64,000 nucleotides of DNA from Congregibacter litoralis KT71 (GCF_000153125.2 NZ_CM002299.1:3761338-3825337), one strand, 5' to 3'. Numbered from the stretch's first letter, positions 28,644 to 37,963 are shown. Numbers and translations are program-made. Notes: generated by a model not told the origin, from the sequence alone.

Positions 28644-31600
28644 ATGCCCTACTGCGAACTCCATTGCCTGTCATGTTACAGCTTCCTGCGCGGCGCTTCC
28701 CGCCCGGAAGAGTTGGTAGCGCAGGCCGCAGCAAAGGGCTACAGCGGCATCGCCATCACCGATGAGTGTTCTCTGGCAGGCGTCGTCAAAGCGCATGTGG
28801 CCGCCAAGGAGCATGGTCTTTCCCTTATTATCGGCAGTGAATTCACGCTAACAGAGGGCATTCGGCTCCTTGCCCTTGCGCCCACGCGGGCAGCCTACGG
28901 CGAGCTCTCGGGACTGATCAGCCTTGCCAGACGGCGCAGCCCCAAAGGGGAATATGAGGTCACACTTCGGGATGTCATCTTTCACCTCAAACGCTGCCTC
29001 ATCGTCTGGCTACCCAGGGAAGACAGCGACGCTAACCGCGGCTATGGCAGGCAGCTGGCCCGCCTCTGTCGGGAGCGGGTCTGGATCGGCGTGCATTATC
29101 TTCTCGGTAATGATGAGCTGCGCCGCTACCGGGCGCTGCAAACCCTCGCCACCCATCTTCAGCTCCCCCTGGTCGCCTGCGGTGATGTGCGTATGCACTG
29201 CGCAACCCGCAAACCCCTCCACGATGTCATGACGGCCCTGCACCACAACTGCAGCGTGGCCGCCCTGGGTCGCCGCCGATTGCCCAATGCCCAGCAGCAT
29301 CTGCGCAGCGTAAAACAGCTTGAGCGTTTCTATCCGAACGAACTGCTGACAGAAACACTGAACATCCTCAGGCGCTGCCATTTCAGCCTGGATGAGCTGC
29401 GCTACGAGTACCCCAAAGAAGTGGTACCCGATGGACATAACGCGCGGGATTATCTGCGGGAGCTGACCTGGCAGGGGGCAAGCCAGCGCTGGCCTGACGG
29501 GACACCCACGGCCATCAGGGAGCGCATCGAAAAAGAGCTCGCACTCATCGCCGAACTGGATTACGAGTACTACTTTCTCACCGTCTACGACATTGTCCGC
29601 TTTGCCCGGGGCCGCGGCATTCTCTGCCAGGGCCGGGGGTCGGCGGCTAATTCCGTGGTGTGTTACTGCCTGCTTATCACCGAGGTCTCACCCGAAAAAG
29701 TCTCTCTGCTTTTTGAGCGATTTATCTCCCGGGAGCGGGACGAACCCCCGGATATCGACGTGGATTTTGAACACGAACGCCGCGAGGAAGTTATTCAGTA
29801 CATCTATGAAAAATACAGCAGGCGTCGGGCGGCTCTCGCGGCCACCGTCATCACCTATCGCGCCCGCAGCGCCGTGCGGGACGTAGGCAAGGCTCTGGGG
29901 CTGGACCCTCTGTTTGTGGATGACCTCGCCAAGTCCCTGGCCTGGTGGGATAAGCAGCGCGACCTGGAAGCCCGCTTTAGCGAGCACGGTCTGCAAACCG
30001 ACAACGACGACGGCGAACCCAATATCGCCCGGCTCTTCTATCAGCTGGTACAGGAGATATTGGGCTTTCCGCGGCATCTCTCCCAGCATGTGGGAGGCTT
30101 TGTCATATCCCGGGGCCCCATCTCCCAGCTCGTGCCCGTGGAGAATGCCAGCATGGCGGACCGCACGGTCATCCAGTGGGACAAGGACGACATCGAAGCC
30201 CTGGGACTGCTGAAGGTCGATGTGCTGGCCCTGGGCATGCTGTCGGCAATCCGCAAATCCCTGGCTCTGGTAAACCGCTACGATCCCCGCATCCGCACGC
30301 TGCAGGACATACCCGTCGAAGACGTCGCCACTTACCGAATGCTGCAAAAAGCCGACTCCATCGGCGTGTTCCAGATCGAGTCCCGGGCACAGATGAGCAT
30401 GCTGCCCCGCTTAAAGCCGGCGTGCTTTTACGATCTTGTTATCGAAATCGCCATCGTGCGTCCCGGACCCATTCAGGGCGACATGGTGCACCCCTATCTG
30501 CGCCGGCGGCAGGGATTGGAAGATATCAGCTACCCCGATGAAGCGGTCAAAAGCGTTCTGGAGCGCACCCTCGGCGTCCCCATATTTCAGGAGCAGGTCA
30601 TCCGTCTGGCCATGGTGGCTGCGGGTTTCAGCGGCGGCGAGGCGGATCAGTTGCGGCGCGCCATCACCAACTGGGGACGCAACAGCAAACTACTGACCTT
30701 TGAGAAGAAACTTACGGAGGGCATGCTCCGTCGTGGTTATAGCGAAGACTACGCGCGCCGGCTCTTTGACCAGATCAAGGGCTTTGGAGGCTATGGTTTT
30801 CCTGAGTCGCACTCGGCGAGCTTCGCCCTGCTGGCCTATGTCTCCTCCTGGCTTAAATGCCACCACCCCAGCGCCTTTTACGTCGGACTGCTGAACAGTC
30901 AGCCCATGGGTTTTTACAGTCCTTCACAACTGATTCAGGATGCCCGGCGTCACGATGTCGTCGCCCTACCCCCGGATGTGAATCACAGCGACTGGGATCA
31001 TCAACTCCTGGATGACGGGCAGCAAGGCACCCGCGCGCCCATACGGCTTGGCCTGCGGCTAATTAAAGGATTATCCAGGGATGCTGCCCGGCGTATCAGC
31101 ATGGCGCGCAGAGACACGCCCTATCGGCAAATCGCGGATTTACGCAAACGCGCCGCCCTCAATCGTAAGGATATGGAAGCCCTGGTTGATGCCGATGCCC
31201 TGTCCAGTCTCAGTGGACACCGCCATCAGGCACGCTGGCAGGTCATGGCCCTGGAGCCGGAGCGACCGCTGTTGGCTCATGAACACTATACAGCAGGCCC
31301 TTCACCCAGTGACGAGATCAGCTTGCCGGAGCCCGCCGTCGCCGAATCTGTCATTGCTGATTATCGCAGCACCGGCGTCACCCTTCGGGCCCACCCTCTT
31401 GCCCTGCTCCGCAGCGAAACGCCATTTAATCAATGCAAATGCCAGCGGGACCTTGAGCTCATGGACGATGGCCGCTTTGTGCGCATCGCCGGACTCGTGA
31501 CCTGCCGCCAGCGCCCGGGCACCGCCTCGGGGGTGCTCTTTCTCACCCTGGAGGACGAAACCGGTAATAACAATGTGGTGGTCTGGCCCAAGGTGCAGGA

Positions 31601-31754
31601 GAATTTTCGGGAGGCGCTCATGAAGGGCCATCTGCTGCTGGTTAAAGGCACGCTACAAAAACGCGATGGCGTCACGCATATCGTGGCCGGGGCATTGTTT
31701 GATCACAGCGATGCCCTGGGGAACCTGGAAACCCGGTCGAGGGATTTTCATTGA
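28644..31754 (+). CDS. dnaE2: error-prone DNA polymerase III alpha homologue DnaE2 (ImuC)
   Basis: C-family polymerase of 1036 aa, the catalytic part of the ImuA-ImuB-DnaE2 translesion complex. It opens with the DnaE2-type PHP domain (YCELHCLSCYSFLRGASRPEEL cut short here; then AITDECSLAGVVKAH). The palm carries the catalytic aspartates in PDIDVDFEH near residue 373, with GRGSAANSVVCYCL ahead. The C-terminal OB domain (VRIAGLVTCRQRPGTASGV) is present, and the tau/epsilon-interacting tail of DnaE1 is absent. It lies 15 kb from imuB but shares the same LexA box. Confidence 0.96.
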   Translation: MPYCELHCLSCYSFLRGASRPEELVAQAAAKGYSGIAITDECSLAGVVKAHVAAKEHGLSLIIGSEFTLTEGIRLLALAPTRAAYGELSGLISLARRRSPKGEYEVTLRDVIFHLKRCLIVWLPREDSDANRGYGRQLARLCRERVWIGVHYLLGNDELRRYRALQTLATHLQLPLVACGDVRMHCATRKPLHDVMTALHHNCSVAALGRRRLPNAQQHLRSVKQLERFYPNELLTETLNILRRCHFSLDELRYEYPKEVVPDGHNARDYLRELTWQGASQRWPDGTPTAIRERIEKELALIAELDYEYYFLTVYDIVRFARGRGILCQGRGSAANSVVCYCLLITEVSPEKVSLLFERFISRERDEPPDIDVDFEHERREEVIQYIYEKYSRRRAALAATVITYRARSAVRDVGKALGLDPLFVDDLAKSLAWWDKQRDLEARFSEHGLQTDNDDGEPNIARLFYQLVQEILGFPRHLSQHVGGFVISRGPISQLVPVENASMADRTVIQWDKDDIEALGLLKVDVLALGMLSAIRKSLALVNRYDPRIRTLQDIPVEDVATYRMLQKADSIGVFQIESRAQMSMLPRLKPACFYDLVIEIAIVRPGPIQGDMVHPYLRRRQGLEDISYPDEAVKSVLERTLGVPIFQEQVIRLAMVAAGFSGGEADQLRRAITNWGRNSKLLTFEKKLTEGMLRRGYSEDYARRLFDQIKGFGGYGFPESHSASFALLAYVSSWLKCHHPSAFYVGLLNSQPMGFYSPSQLIQDARRHDVVALPPDVNHSDWDHQLLDDGQQGTRAPIRLGLRLIKGLSRDAARRISMARRDTPYRQIADLRKRAALNRKDMEALVDADALSSLSGHRHQARWQVMALEPERPLLAHEHYTAGPSPSDEISLPEPAVAESVIADYRSTGVTLRAHPLALLRSETPFNQCKCQRDLELMDDGRFVRIAGLVTCRQRPGTASGVLFLTLEDETGNNNVVVWPKVQENFREALMKGHLLLVKGTLQKRDGVTHIVAGALFDHSDALGNLETRSRDFH

Positions 31755-31843
31755 GACGGTGTTGCTCATATACCTGAAAGCTGCAATTGGTCTACACTCG
31801 GGAGAGGCAACATTAGCTGAAAGAAGTAACATCAGGAGGCCCC

Positions 31844-32044
31844 ATGAAAACCAACATCCATCCTATTGAACGAGCCGTTCGCGTCCTTGGCGGTGCAGCC
31901 ATTGTCAGCCTCGCCTTTATCGGTCCGCAGACACCCTGGGCCTGGCTGGGACTGATTCCCGTGGCCACGGGCTTGAGCGGCTGGTGCCCACCCTATGCCA
32001 TGCTGGGATTCAGCACCTGCAAGGCGCCGACGGAAAGCAGCTGA
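31844..32044 (+). CDS. DUF2892 (YgaP-type transmembrane) protein
   Basis: A 66-aa membrane protein with the DUF2892 pattern: NIHPIERAVRVLGGAAIV, a second hydrophobic segment WLGLIPVATGLSGWCP, and the closing PPYAMLGFSTCK. In E. coli the same module forms the membrane part of the rhodanese YgaP; here it stands alone. The ATG follows an ideal AGGAGG. The stop codon lies in the first unit of an 11-bp tandem repeat. Confidence 0.85.
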   Translation: MKTNIHPIERAVRVLGGAAIVSLAFIGPQTPWAWLGLIPVATGLSGWCPPYAMLGFSTCKAPTESS

Positions 32045-32073
32045 AAGGCAGCTGAAAGGCAGCTAGAAGACAG
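32041..32073. repeat. 11-bp tandem repeat overlapping the DUF2892 stop
   Basis: CTGAAAGGCAG at 32041-32051 and again at 32052-32062, then CTAGAAGACAG at 32063-32073; a shorter copy (GAAAGCAG) precedes. The stop TGA is at 32042-32044. The unit length is not a multiple of three, so the repeat lies outside coding sequence after the stop. Confidence 0.85.
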
Positions 32074-32080
32074 TAAAAAC

Positions 32081-33034
32081 TTAGCGGGCTTCTTCAGCCT
32101 CGCGCATAAAGCTGCGCAGCAGGTCGCGGTAAAGGGCCGGCTCGCGGCTTATGGAGCTGTGTCCCACACCTGGGATCACCTCGAAACGCGCGCCGGGCAC
32201 GGCATCCGCAAAGCCTTTCACCGTTGCGGGTCGCGCCTCATCAAACTCACCGGTGACAAATAGCGTCGGCACATCAATGGTCCCGAGGCGGCTTGTCAGG
32301 TCAAAATCCTGAAGACTGCCGGTGGCATAAAATTCCGTGGGGCCCCACATCTGGTTATAGATCACCGAGTTCCATGGCGCGCCGGGGCAATCGACCTCCT
32401 CTTTGGTTTCGCCGCGCCGCACAAACGCAGCGTAGAAAACCTCCGTCGCCTCGGCATAGTCGGGATGATCCGTCGTTCCCTCCGCCTCATGCTTGTCCAG
32501 TACCGCCTGCACCTCGGCATCCAGGGTGGCGCGCAGGGCATTGGCATCGCGAATCCACAGGGGCGTGCTGATGAGCGGCGAGGACAGGGTCAGAGACACG
32601 ATGCCTTCCGTGCCTTTCTCGAGGACATAATAAGCAGCGAGCGCTCCGCCCCAGCTGTGCCCCTGAAGATGCATGCGCTCAAGACCAAGCTCCCTCCGCA
32701 GGGTGTGCAGCGCCTCAACAAAGCGGTCGCGATTCCAAAGGCTCGCATCCCGGGGACGACCCGAGCGCCCGGTGCCGAGTTGGTCATAGCGAATGACGGG
32801 ACGCTCATCTGACAGGGGGTACAACAGCTGCAGACCACAGGAAGTGCCGCCGGGACCTCCATGGAGGGTGACTAAAGGCACCGCGTCTCCACTGCCAGCA
32901 TCACCATTGGCAATCTCGTACCAAAGGGGACCGCCCTCAACGTCAATGAAACCCGACCGGAGCTCCGTCTCGGCCTGGGATGCTACGGCCATCAGCATCA
33001 TCACACAGACTAACAGGCACCTAACTTTTTCCAT
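32081..33034 (-). CDS. S33-family alpha/beta hydrolase, proline iminopeptidase-like, exported
   Basis: A 317-aa protein from the ATG at 33034, with a signal peptide ending near ASQA-ET (residues 18-23). Features are the oxyanion loop HGGPGG (58-63), the YDQLGTGRSGRP block, and the nucleophile elbow GHSWGG with S127. These are the proline iminopeptidase-type S33 features; the GVGHSS near the end supplies the histidine and TGEFDE the acid. Periplasmic location suggests peptide or ester hydrolysis outside the cytoplasm; the substrate is open. Confidence 0.87.
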   Translation of the reverse strand: MEKVRCLLVCVMMLMAVASQAETELRSGFIDVEGGPLWYEIANGDAGSGDAVPLVTLHGGPGGTSCGLQLLYPLSDERPVIRYDQLGTGRSGRPRDASLWNRDRFVEALHTLRRELGLERMHLQGHSWGGALAAYYVLEKGTEGIVSLTLSSPLISTPLWIRDANALRATLDAEVQAVLDKHEAEGTTDHPDYAEATEVFYAAFVRRGETKEEVDCPGAPWNSVIYNQMWGPTEFYATGSLQDFDLTSRLGTIDVPTLFVTGEFDEARPATVKGFADAVPGARFEVIPGVGHSSISREPALYRDLLRSFMREAEEAR

Positions 33035-33087
33035 CACAACAGCACCGCCATAAGCATCACAGGGGCTAATGCCCGAAACAATCAGGA

Positions 33088-34224
33088 TTAAGGCGTCAGA
33101 CGCAAAAGCCGGCCCTTGCTATCGCCGTAATCATCCTCCAGCACCCAGATGCTGCCGTCGGCCGACTCCTGAACACTGCGGATACGGGCGCCCATGTCAA
33201 AACGCTCCACCTCTTCGGCGGAACCATCATCGCCCAACTCCACGCGAATAATGGCGCGGGAAGACAGGCCCGCAATGATGGCATCGCCTCGCCAGGCATC
33301 AAACGCCTTGCCACGATAGATAAGCATGTCGCCGGGAGAAATCACGGGGGTCCACCACAGCGCCGGCTCATTAAACTCCGGCCAGGTGTCATGATCGGGC
33401 ATCTTACGGCCATCATAGTGATCGCCATTGGAGACTTCCGGATAGCCGTAATTTGCACCGCGCTCAATAAGATTCAGCTCGTCGCCCCCCGCAGGGCCCA
33501 TCTCGATCTCCCAGAGACGCCCCTCCAGATCCAGAGCCAGCCCCAGAAGATTCCGGTGCCCCAGGGACCAGATTTGCGGATAAACACCACCGCGGCCGAC
33601 GCGGGGGTTTTCGGAATAGTAATCGACGAAGGGGTTATCCTCGGGTACGGACCCGTCGTCGTGGAGACGCAGCAGCTTGCCGGAATTGGACTGCATATCC
33701 TGGGATGTCGTGAACTTCTGGCGATCACCGGAAGAGATCCACAGATACCCTTCATCATCAAACAACATGCGGTGGCTGTAGTGGCCAAAGCCCAGAAGCT
33801 TGGGATACTGGCGCCAGATAACCTCGACATCTTTCAAAGCGGGGCGACGGCCGGATGCATCAAGAACACCGCGGGCCACTGCCGCACCGCGTGTACCGGC
33901 AACGCCTGCCTCGGCGTAGCTGAGATAGACCATGCCGTTCTCCGCAAAGTCCGGGTGAAGCACCACATCGCCTAATCCACCCTGTCCGCCGTAATTCACA
34001 TCGGGCACACCGCTGACGGGACGGGACTGCTTGCCGTCCGTGTCCACGATAATGAGGTTACCTTTGGTCTCCGTGACCAGGAGCCGTCCGTCGGGCATCT
34101 CGGCCACGGACCAGGGCTCGTCAAACTGACTGACTTCCGTAACCGTAAAAGGTAACTCGGCCTGGGCCGGTGCAAGGAACATCAGCGCGAACAGTGCCAG
34201 CGCCGAATTGAGCATAAGCTTCAT
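33088..34224 (-). CDS. periplasmic PQQ-dependent sugar dehydrogenase (YliI-like)
   Basis: A 378-aa six-bladed beta-propeller of the soluble aldose dehydrogenase family (E. coli YliI/Asd). From the ATG at 34224 (AAGGA ribosome site) a signal peptide ends near PAQA-EL. Family blocks are PWSVAEMPDGRLLVTE, VNYGGQGGLGDVVLHPDF, YSHRMLFDDEGYLW, NLLGLALD and RGDAIIAGLSSRAI. The enzyme oxidises aldoses in the periplasm when PQQ is available. It is next to the S33 hydrolase with 53 bp between them. Confidence 0.9.
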   Translation of the reverse strand: MKLMLNSALALFALMFLAPAQAELPFTVTEVSQFDEPWSVAEMPDGRLLVTETKGNLIIVDTDGKQSRPVSGVPDVNYGGQGGLGDVVLHPDFAENGMVYLSYAEAGVAGTRGAAVARGVLDASGRRPALKDVEVIWRQYPKLLGFGHYSHRMLFDDEGYLWISSGDRQKFTTSQDMQSNSGKLLRLHDDGSVPEDNPFVDYYSENPRVGRGGVYPQIWSLGHRNLLGLALDLEGRLWEIEMGPAGGDELNLIERGANYGYPEVSNGDHYDGRKMPDHDTWPEFNEPALWWTPVISPGDMLIYRGKAFDAWRGDAIIAGLSSRAIIRVELGDDGSAEEVERFDMGARIRSVQESADGSIWVLEDDYGDSKGRLLRLTP

Positions 34225-34276
34225 ATCCAATCCTTATTCTCTGTGAGTGTTAACTAGTGTATCGGAGCTTTTTTTC

Positions 34277-34306
34277 GGGGCCTCTTGGGGCCTCTTGGAG
34301 CCTCAT
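34277..34306. repeat. 10-bp tandem repeat at the ppnN 3' end
   Basis: GGGGCCTCTT at 34277-34286 and 34287-34296, followed by GGAGCCTCAT at 34297-34306. It ends exactly at the ppnN stop codon (34306-34308 on the minus strand), in the spacer to the PQQ dehydrogenase. Confidence 0.8.
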
Positions 34307-35730
34307 CAAGGTCGGCCAGCCACCTCAAAACAGGGGCGGTAGGACGCCGGGTCAATCTTCATACGCCCGTCGCGCACAAAGCCCTCGAGTAAGGCCGCCA
34401 GTCCGTCAATCACCTCCCCTTCTCCATGGAGTTGATACGGGCCATGGGCCTCAACGGCTCTCACACCGAAGTCCTTGACGTTGCCGACCACAATCCCCGA
34501 GAAGGCGCGGCGTAACTCCGCGACAAGCTGATGCGCGGGTTGATCGCGATGGAGGGCGAGAGCGGCCATGTTGTCATGGGTGGGCAAAAACGTTTGCTGC
34601 AACTCCTCGGGTATATGCAGCGTCCAGCTGTAGCTGAAGGACTCATTTTGTTCGATGCGCTGACGACGCAGCGCTTTAATGGAACTCTTCATCGTCCGCG
34701 CCACCGCAGCGGGGTCCGCGTTGATGATCTTGTAATGCTCGCTCACTTCCTCACCCAGGCAATCGCGCAAAAAGCGATCAATCTGGGCAAAATAGTCCGC
34801 ACTCTCCCGGGGACCGGTAAAAATCAGCGGCAATTCGATATGCGCGTTTGCCGGGTGCATTTTGATCCCCAGCAAAAACATGATCTCTTCGGCGGTTCCT
34901 ACGCCCCCCGGGAACACGAGAATGCCGTGGGCCACCCGAACAAAAGCCTCAAGGCGCTTCTCGATGTCCGGGAGAATCACCAGCTCATTGACGATGGCAT
35001 TGGGCGATTCCGCCGCGATGATGCCCGGCTCGGACAAACCGACATAGCGCGTATTACTGCTGAGCTGTTTGGCGTGGGCAATGGCAGCCCCTTTCATGGG
35101 GCCCTTCATGGCGCCGGGACCGCAACCGGTGCAGATATCAAAGCCACGGAGTCCCAGGGAATAACCCACGGTCTTGGAGTAATCGTATTCGACGCGGGAG
35201 ATCGAGTGCCCACCCCAGCACACCACCAGCCGGGGCTGCACATTACTGCGCACCACGTTGGCGTTGCGAAGAATACGGAACACGGCGTCCGTAACCCCTT
35301 CGGGATTGCTCAAATCGAAGGTCTGCTGCTCCGCAAGCTTGTGCTCGGTGTAAACGATATCGCGCAGCGCCGAAAACAAATGATGACGAATCCCTTCAAT
35401 CATCTTGCCGTCGACGAAGGCCTCGCCCGGCGCGTTGAAGAGCTCCAACTTCAGCCCCCGGGGTTCGGGAATAACCTGCAAATCAAAGTCCGCATAGGCC
35501 TCGTAGACCTTGCGCGCATCGTCCACGTAGCCGTCGGTGTTGAGAATCGCCAGCGCACAGCGGCGAAACAGTTCGTGGAGGCTGGCATCGGCATTCGCCA
35601 GACTGGCCATCTCGCGCTGGGTGAGCAGATCGAGAGTCTGTACGGGGCGGACCGAGGCCCGGGCAACACGGGGGAGAGTCACTTCATTGCCGCCGGTGGT
35701 TTCACCGGCAAGCTGATCAGGAATATTCAT
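34306..35730 (-). CDS. ppnN: nucleotide 5'-monophosphate nucleosidase PpnN (LOG family)
   Basis: LOG-family Rossmann-fold enzyme that cleaves purine/pyrimidine nucleotide monophosphates to base and ribose-5-phosphate; in E. coli it is stimulated by (p)ppGpp. From the ATG at 35730 the length is 474 aa, fitting YgdH/PpnN, with an N-terminal DUF4478-like part, the LOG motif FPGGVGTAEEIMF in the middle and a C-terminal DUF3412-like part. CWGGHSISRVEYDY and TGCGPGAMKGPMKGA are also family blocks. An in-frame start further upstream exists, but conserved sequence starts downstream of 35730. Confidence 0.9.
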   Translation of the reverse strand: MNIPDQLAGETTGGNEVTLPRVARASVRPVQTLDLLTQREMASLANADASLHELFRRCALAILNTDGYVDDARKVYEAYADFDLQVIPEPRGLKLELFNAPGEAFVDGKMIEGIRHHLFSALRDIVYTEHKLAEQQTFDLSNPEGVTDAVFRILRNANVVRSNVQPRLVVCWGGHSISRVEYDYSKTVGYSLGLRGFDICTGCGPGAMKGPMKGAAIAHAKQLSSNTRYVGLSEPGIIAAESPNAIVNELVILPDIEKRLEAFVRVAHGILVFPGGVGTAEEIMFLLGIKMHPANAHIELPLIFTGPRESADYFAQIDRFLRDCLGEEVSEHYKIINADPAAVARTMKSSIKALRRQRIEQNESFSYSWTLHIPEELQQTFLPTHDNMAALALHRDQPAHQLVAELRRAFSGIVVGNVKDFGVRAVEAHGPYQLHGEGEVIDGLAALLEGFVRDGRMKIDPASYRPCFEVAGRP

Positions 35731-35813
35731 GACGCCAGTATAACGTGGCGAGATGACAGGATCTCGAATCGGGGCAGGCAAACGCACGAAAAGCCTCCAT
35801 AGCCACGAGTCAT

Positions 35814-36434
35814 CTACACTGGGGGCGTATGCACATAGCGGAAAGTCAGATTAATGCGCGGTCCGCAGGGCCTGCTCTGCTTGGGAACCTCATGACGCCA
35901 GTTTTCCTGCGTCGCACCGCGCATGATCAACAGCATGCCGGAAGCCAGAGGCAGACGGATGGGCTTGAGATCCTTTCGATGCCGGTGCTTGAGTCGAAAC
36001 ATGCGTTCTTCTCCCAGACTGAGGGACGCGATCACCGGCTGGGCGCCCAACTCCCGTTCGTCATCCGCGTGCAGCCCCATGCTGTCACGGTGATGGCGAT
36101 AGAGATTGGCAAGAACACTGTTAAACCGCGCGTCGCTCAGGGCCTCCACCCGCTCCCTAAGCACCGCAAGCTGCGGAGTCCATGGCAGGGGATCGTGCTG
36201 AATACCGGAATATTTGTAGGACACCCCGGCATCGGCGTACCAGGCGAGAAGTCGGGGCTGCAGGTAGCGTTTACCGAAGAGCTGGATGGGCTCCTCCCGC
36301 CAGGCAAGCTCCCGTTCCAGGTTCTCAAAGAGTTCCTGAGGATCAGCGCCCAGGTCCGCCGCCCGGTAGAGAAGCAATTCGCCGCCCGGCAAATCGATCT
36401 CCTCGGGATCGCTGTTTGGAAAAAGTTCAGTCAT
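35814..36434 (-). CDS. AlkB-like 2-oxoglutarate/Fe(II) dioxygenase
   Basis: A 206-aa protein like the ALKBH2/3-type bacterial AlkB proteins that demethylate 1-meA and 3-meC in nucleic acids. Iron ligands are H122 and D124 (GLHADDE) and H181 (NWRHEVPK). The 2-oxoglutarate-binding arginines fall in RINLTFR (R193, R199). The QPRLLAWYADAGVSYKYSG block is the substrate lid of the family. The ATG at 36434 is preferred, as the upstream frame runs into the GNAT gene end. No LexA or Ada-like site is evident. Confidence 0.9.
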   Translation of the reverse strand: MTELFPNSDPEEIDLPGGELLLYRAADLGADPQELFENLERELAWREEPIQLFGKRYLQPRLLAWYADAGVSYKYSGIQHDPLPWTPQLAVLRERVEALSDARFNSVLANLYRHHRDSMGLHADDERELGAQPVIASLSLGEERMFRLKHRHRKDLKPIRLPLASGMLLIMRGATQENWRHEVPKQSRPCGPRINLTFRYVHTPPV

Positions 36435-36465
36435 TGATAGAGCCGGGGCACGATTCGATGGCAGC

Positions 36466-37059
36466 TCACGGGGCGTCAAATCCCAGCATGTGATCAAGCT
36501 GCGCCTTTACGCCGGGCCATTCGCTATCCAGAATCGAGTACACGCAGGTGTCCCGCAGCGTGCCGTTCTGGTGGCGGCTGTGATTGCGCAGAATCCCGTC
36601 CGCCTTGGCACCGATGCGCTCAATGGCACGGCGGCTGGCGCGATTATAGGATGAGGTGCGGAACTCCACGGCGATGCAGCCGAGGGACTCAAAGGCGTGG
36701 GCCAGTAACAGCCGCTTGCACTGGGTATTCAGGGACGTGCGCTGGACGCGTTTAGCGTACCAGGTGGAGCCGATTTCCACGCGCGGCGACGTCGCATCGA
36801 TGTTCATATAGGTGGTCATACCCGCGGGCACGCCCGCCTGATCGAGTACGGTAAAAGGCAGCATGCGGCCTGCTCGCTGCTCGCCCAAACGTCGCGCGAT
36901 TTCGGCGGCTACATCTGCCGGTGCGGGCACATTGGTGTACCAGGCGCGCCACACCTCACCGTCACCGCTCGCCAAAGCCAGCGCATCAGCATGGTCCTCC
37001 TGGAGGGGAACCAAGCTCGCGAACTCGCCCTCAAGAGAAACGGGATCTGGCCACGGCAT
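36466..37059 (-). CDS. GNAT family N-acetyltransferase, RimJ/RimL-like
   Basis: A 197-aa acetyltransferase of the RimJ/RimL/YdaF type. It opens with LEGEFASLVPLQEDHADAL and has the acceptor-side strand VEIGSTWYAKRVQRTSLNTQCKR, shortened here to mark the block, then LLLAHAFESLGCIAVEFRT and NRASRRAIERIGAKADG, the acetyl-CoA loop region. Targets may be protein N-termini or small amines. It lies upstream of the alkB-like gene by 31 bp in the same direction, so they may be cotranscribed. Confidence 0.86.
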   Translation of the reverse strand: MPWPDPVSLEGEFASLVPLQEDHADALALASGDGEVWRAWYTNVPAPADVAAEIARRLGEQRAGRMLPFTVLDQAGVPAGMTTYMNIDATSPRVEIGSTWYAKRVQRTSLNTQCKRLLLAHAFESLGCIAVEFRTSSYNRASRRAIERIGAKADGILRNHSRHQNGTLRDTCVYSILDSEWPGVKAQLDHMLGFDAP

Positions 37060-37110
37060 AGGGAATGTCCTGATAAGGCAGAAAGACCCAAGGATGCCAT
37101 GATTCAGGCA

Positions 37111-37148
37111 AAAAAAACCCGCTCACAGGGGTGGGAGCGGGTTTTTAA
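37111..37148 (-). terminator. Rho-independent terminator of the peroxiredoxin gene
   Basis: Read on the minus strand, AAAAACCCGCTC pairs with GAGCGGGTTTTT around a 10-nt loop and is followed by a run of T residues. The symmetric A/T flanks make it usable from both sides. It lies about 90 bp after the peroxiredoxin stop and separates it from the GNAT gene. Confidence 0.88.
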
Positions 37149-37238
37149 GGGTCGGTGGAAGCCGACCCGGGCCTAAAGAGGCCTTATCTCACTGCAGGGT
37201 CTGCGCGTTCACAGACCTTTGCCGACTTTTAACCGGTC

Positions 37239-37805
37239 TTAACCTACGAAAGCCTTGCGCGGCTCGGATACACCTGCGGACTCCGTGCCCTTGAGGTAAG
37301 CGAGCATGGTGTCGGCGTCGGAGACTTCAAAGGGATCCGTCTCGCCGTTGTCGCAATAACCGGCTTCCGAAAACAGCTTCTCGATGTTGCCGTCATTGAC
37401 GAGCATGGAGTAACGCCAGGAGCGCATACCAAAGCCAATATTTGACTTATCTACAAGCATGCCCATCTTGCGAGTGAACTCGCCATTGCCGTCGGGGAGC
37501 AAAAAGATATTCTTGTTGCCCTGCTCCTGGCCCCACTTGAACATCACAAAGGCGTCATTCACGGATACGCAGATCACCTCATCAACGCCCTGGGCCTTGA
37601 ACTCCTCGTAGAGCTCGTCGTAGCGCGGCAGGTGGTTGGAGGAACACGTCGGTGTGAAAGCGCCGGGGAGGGAGAAGACAACCACTTTCTTGCCGCCGAA
37701 GATATCGGCTGTGGTCTTTTCTTCCCAGCGGAAAGGGTTATCACCGCCTACGGACTCGTCGCGTACGCGGGTTTTGAAAGTCGCTTCTGGTACCTGTGTC
37801 GTCAC
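37239..37805 (-). CDS. Prx5-type peroxiredoxin
   Basis: A 188-aa thiol peroxidase of the PrxV/AhpE-like redoxin group. The peroxidatic cysteine is C54 in [14 protein letters not shown]. The conserved [10 protein letters not shown] and [11 protein letters not shown] blocks follow, and a second cysteine lies in [15 protein letters not shown] near the C-terminus, where a fused glutaredoxin would sit in longer homologues. It reduces H2O2 or organic peroxides with an external thiol donor. It is a single transcription unit with a strong terminator; an AT-rich inverted repeat lies upstream. Confidence 0.9.
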   Translation of the reverse strand: MTTQVPEATFKTRVRDESVGGDNPFRWEEKTTADIFGGKKVVVFSLPGAFTPTCSSNHLPRYDELYEEFKAQGVDEVICVSVNDAFVMFKWGQEQGNKNIFLLPDGNGEFTRKMGMLVDKSNIGFGMRSWRYSMLVNDGNIEKLFSEAGYCDNGETDPFEVSDADTMLAYLKGTESAGVSEPRKAFVG

Positions 37806-37912
37806 GTCTAAGCTCTCCTTGATCAGTTAATAAAAGTACGGTTGGTCTGGCGATCTCCCGTGTGAACACCGCCCCAACTATCTAACCACGCCATCATAGC
37901 GAAGATACTACA

Positions 37913-37958
37913 ATCGATAAAACGATATTTATCGCATTAGCTGTTCGATTTTATCGAT
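37913..37958. promoter_or_regulatory. AT-rich inverted repeat upstream of the peroxiredoxin gene
   Basis: ATCGATAAAACGA (37913-37925) is mirrored by TCGATTTTATCGAT (37945-37958) with one extra base. It lies about 110-150 bp upstream of the peroxiredoxin start and just after the monooxygenase stop. It could be an operator for a redox regulator or a hairpin ending the upstream transcript. The spacing does not fit the OxyR ATAG-N7-CTAT pattern well. Confidence 0.35.
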
Positions 37959-37963
37959 CAGTC

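Noticed and set aside
34531..35802. 423-codon open frame antisense to ppnN
   Set aside because: The ppnN product has LOG-family motifs; the antisense product has none and no ribosome site was found.
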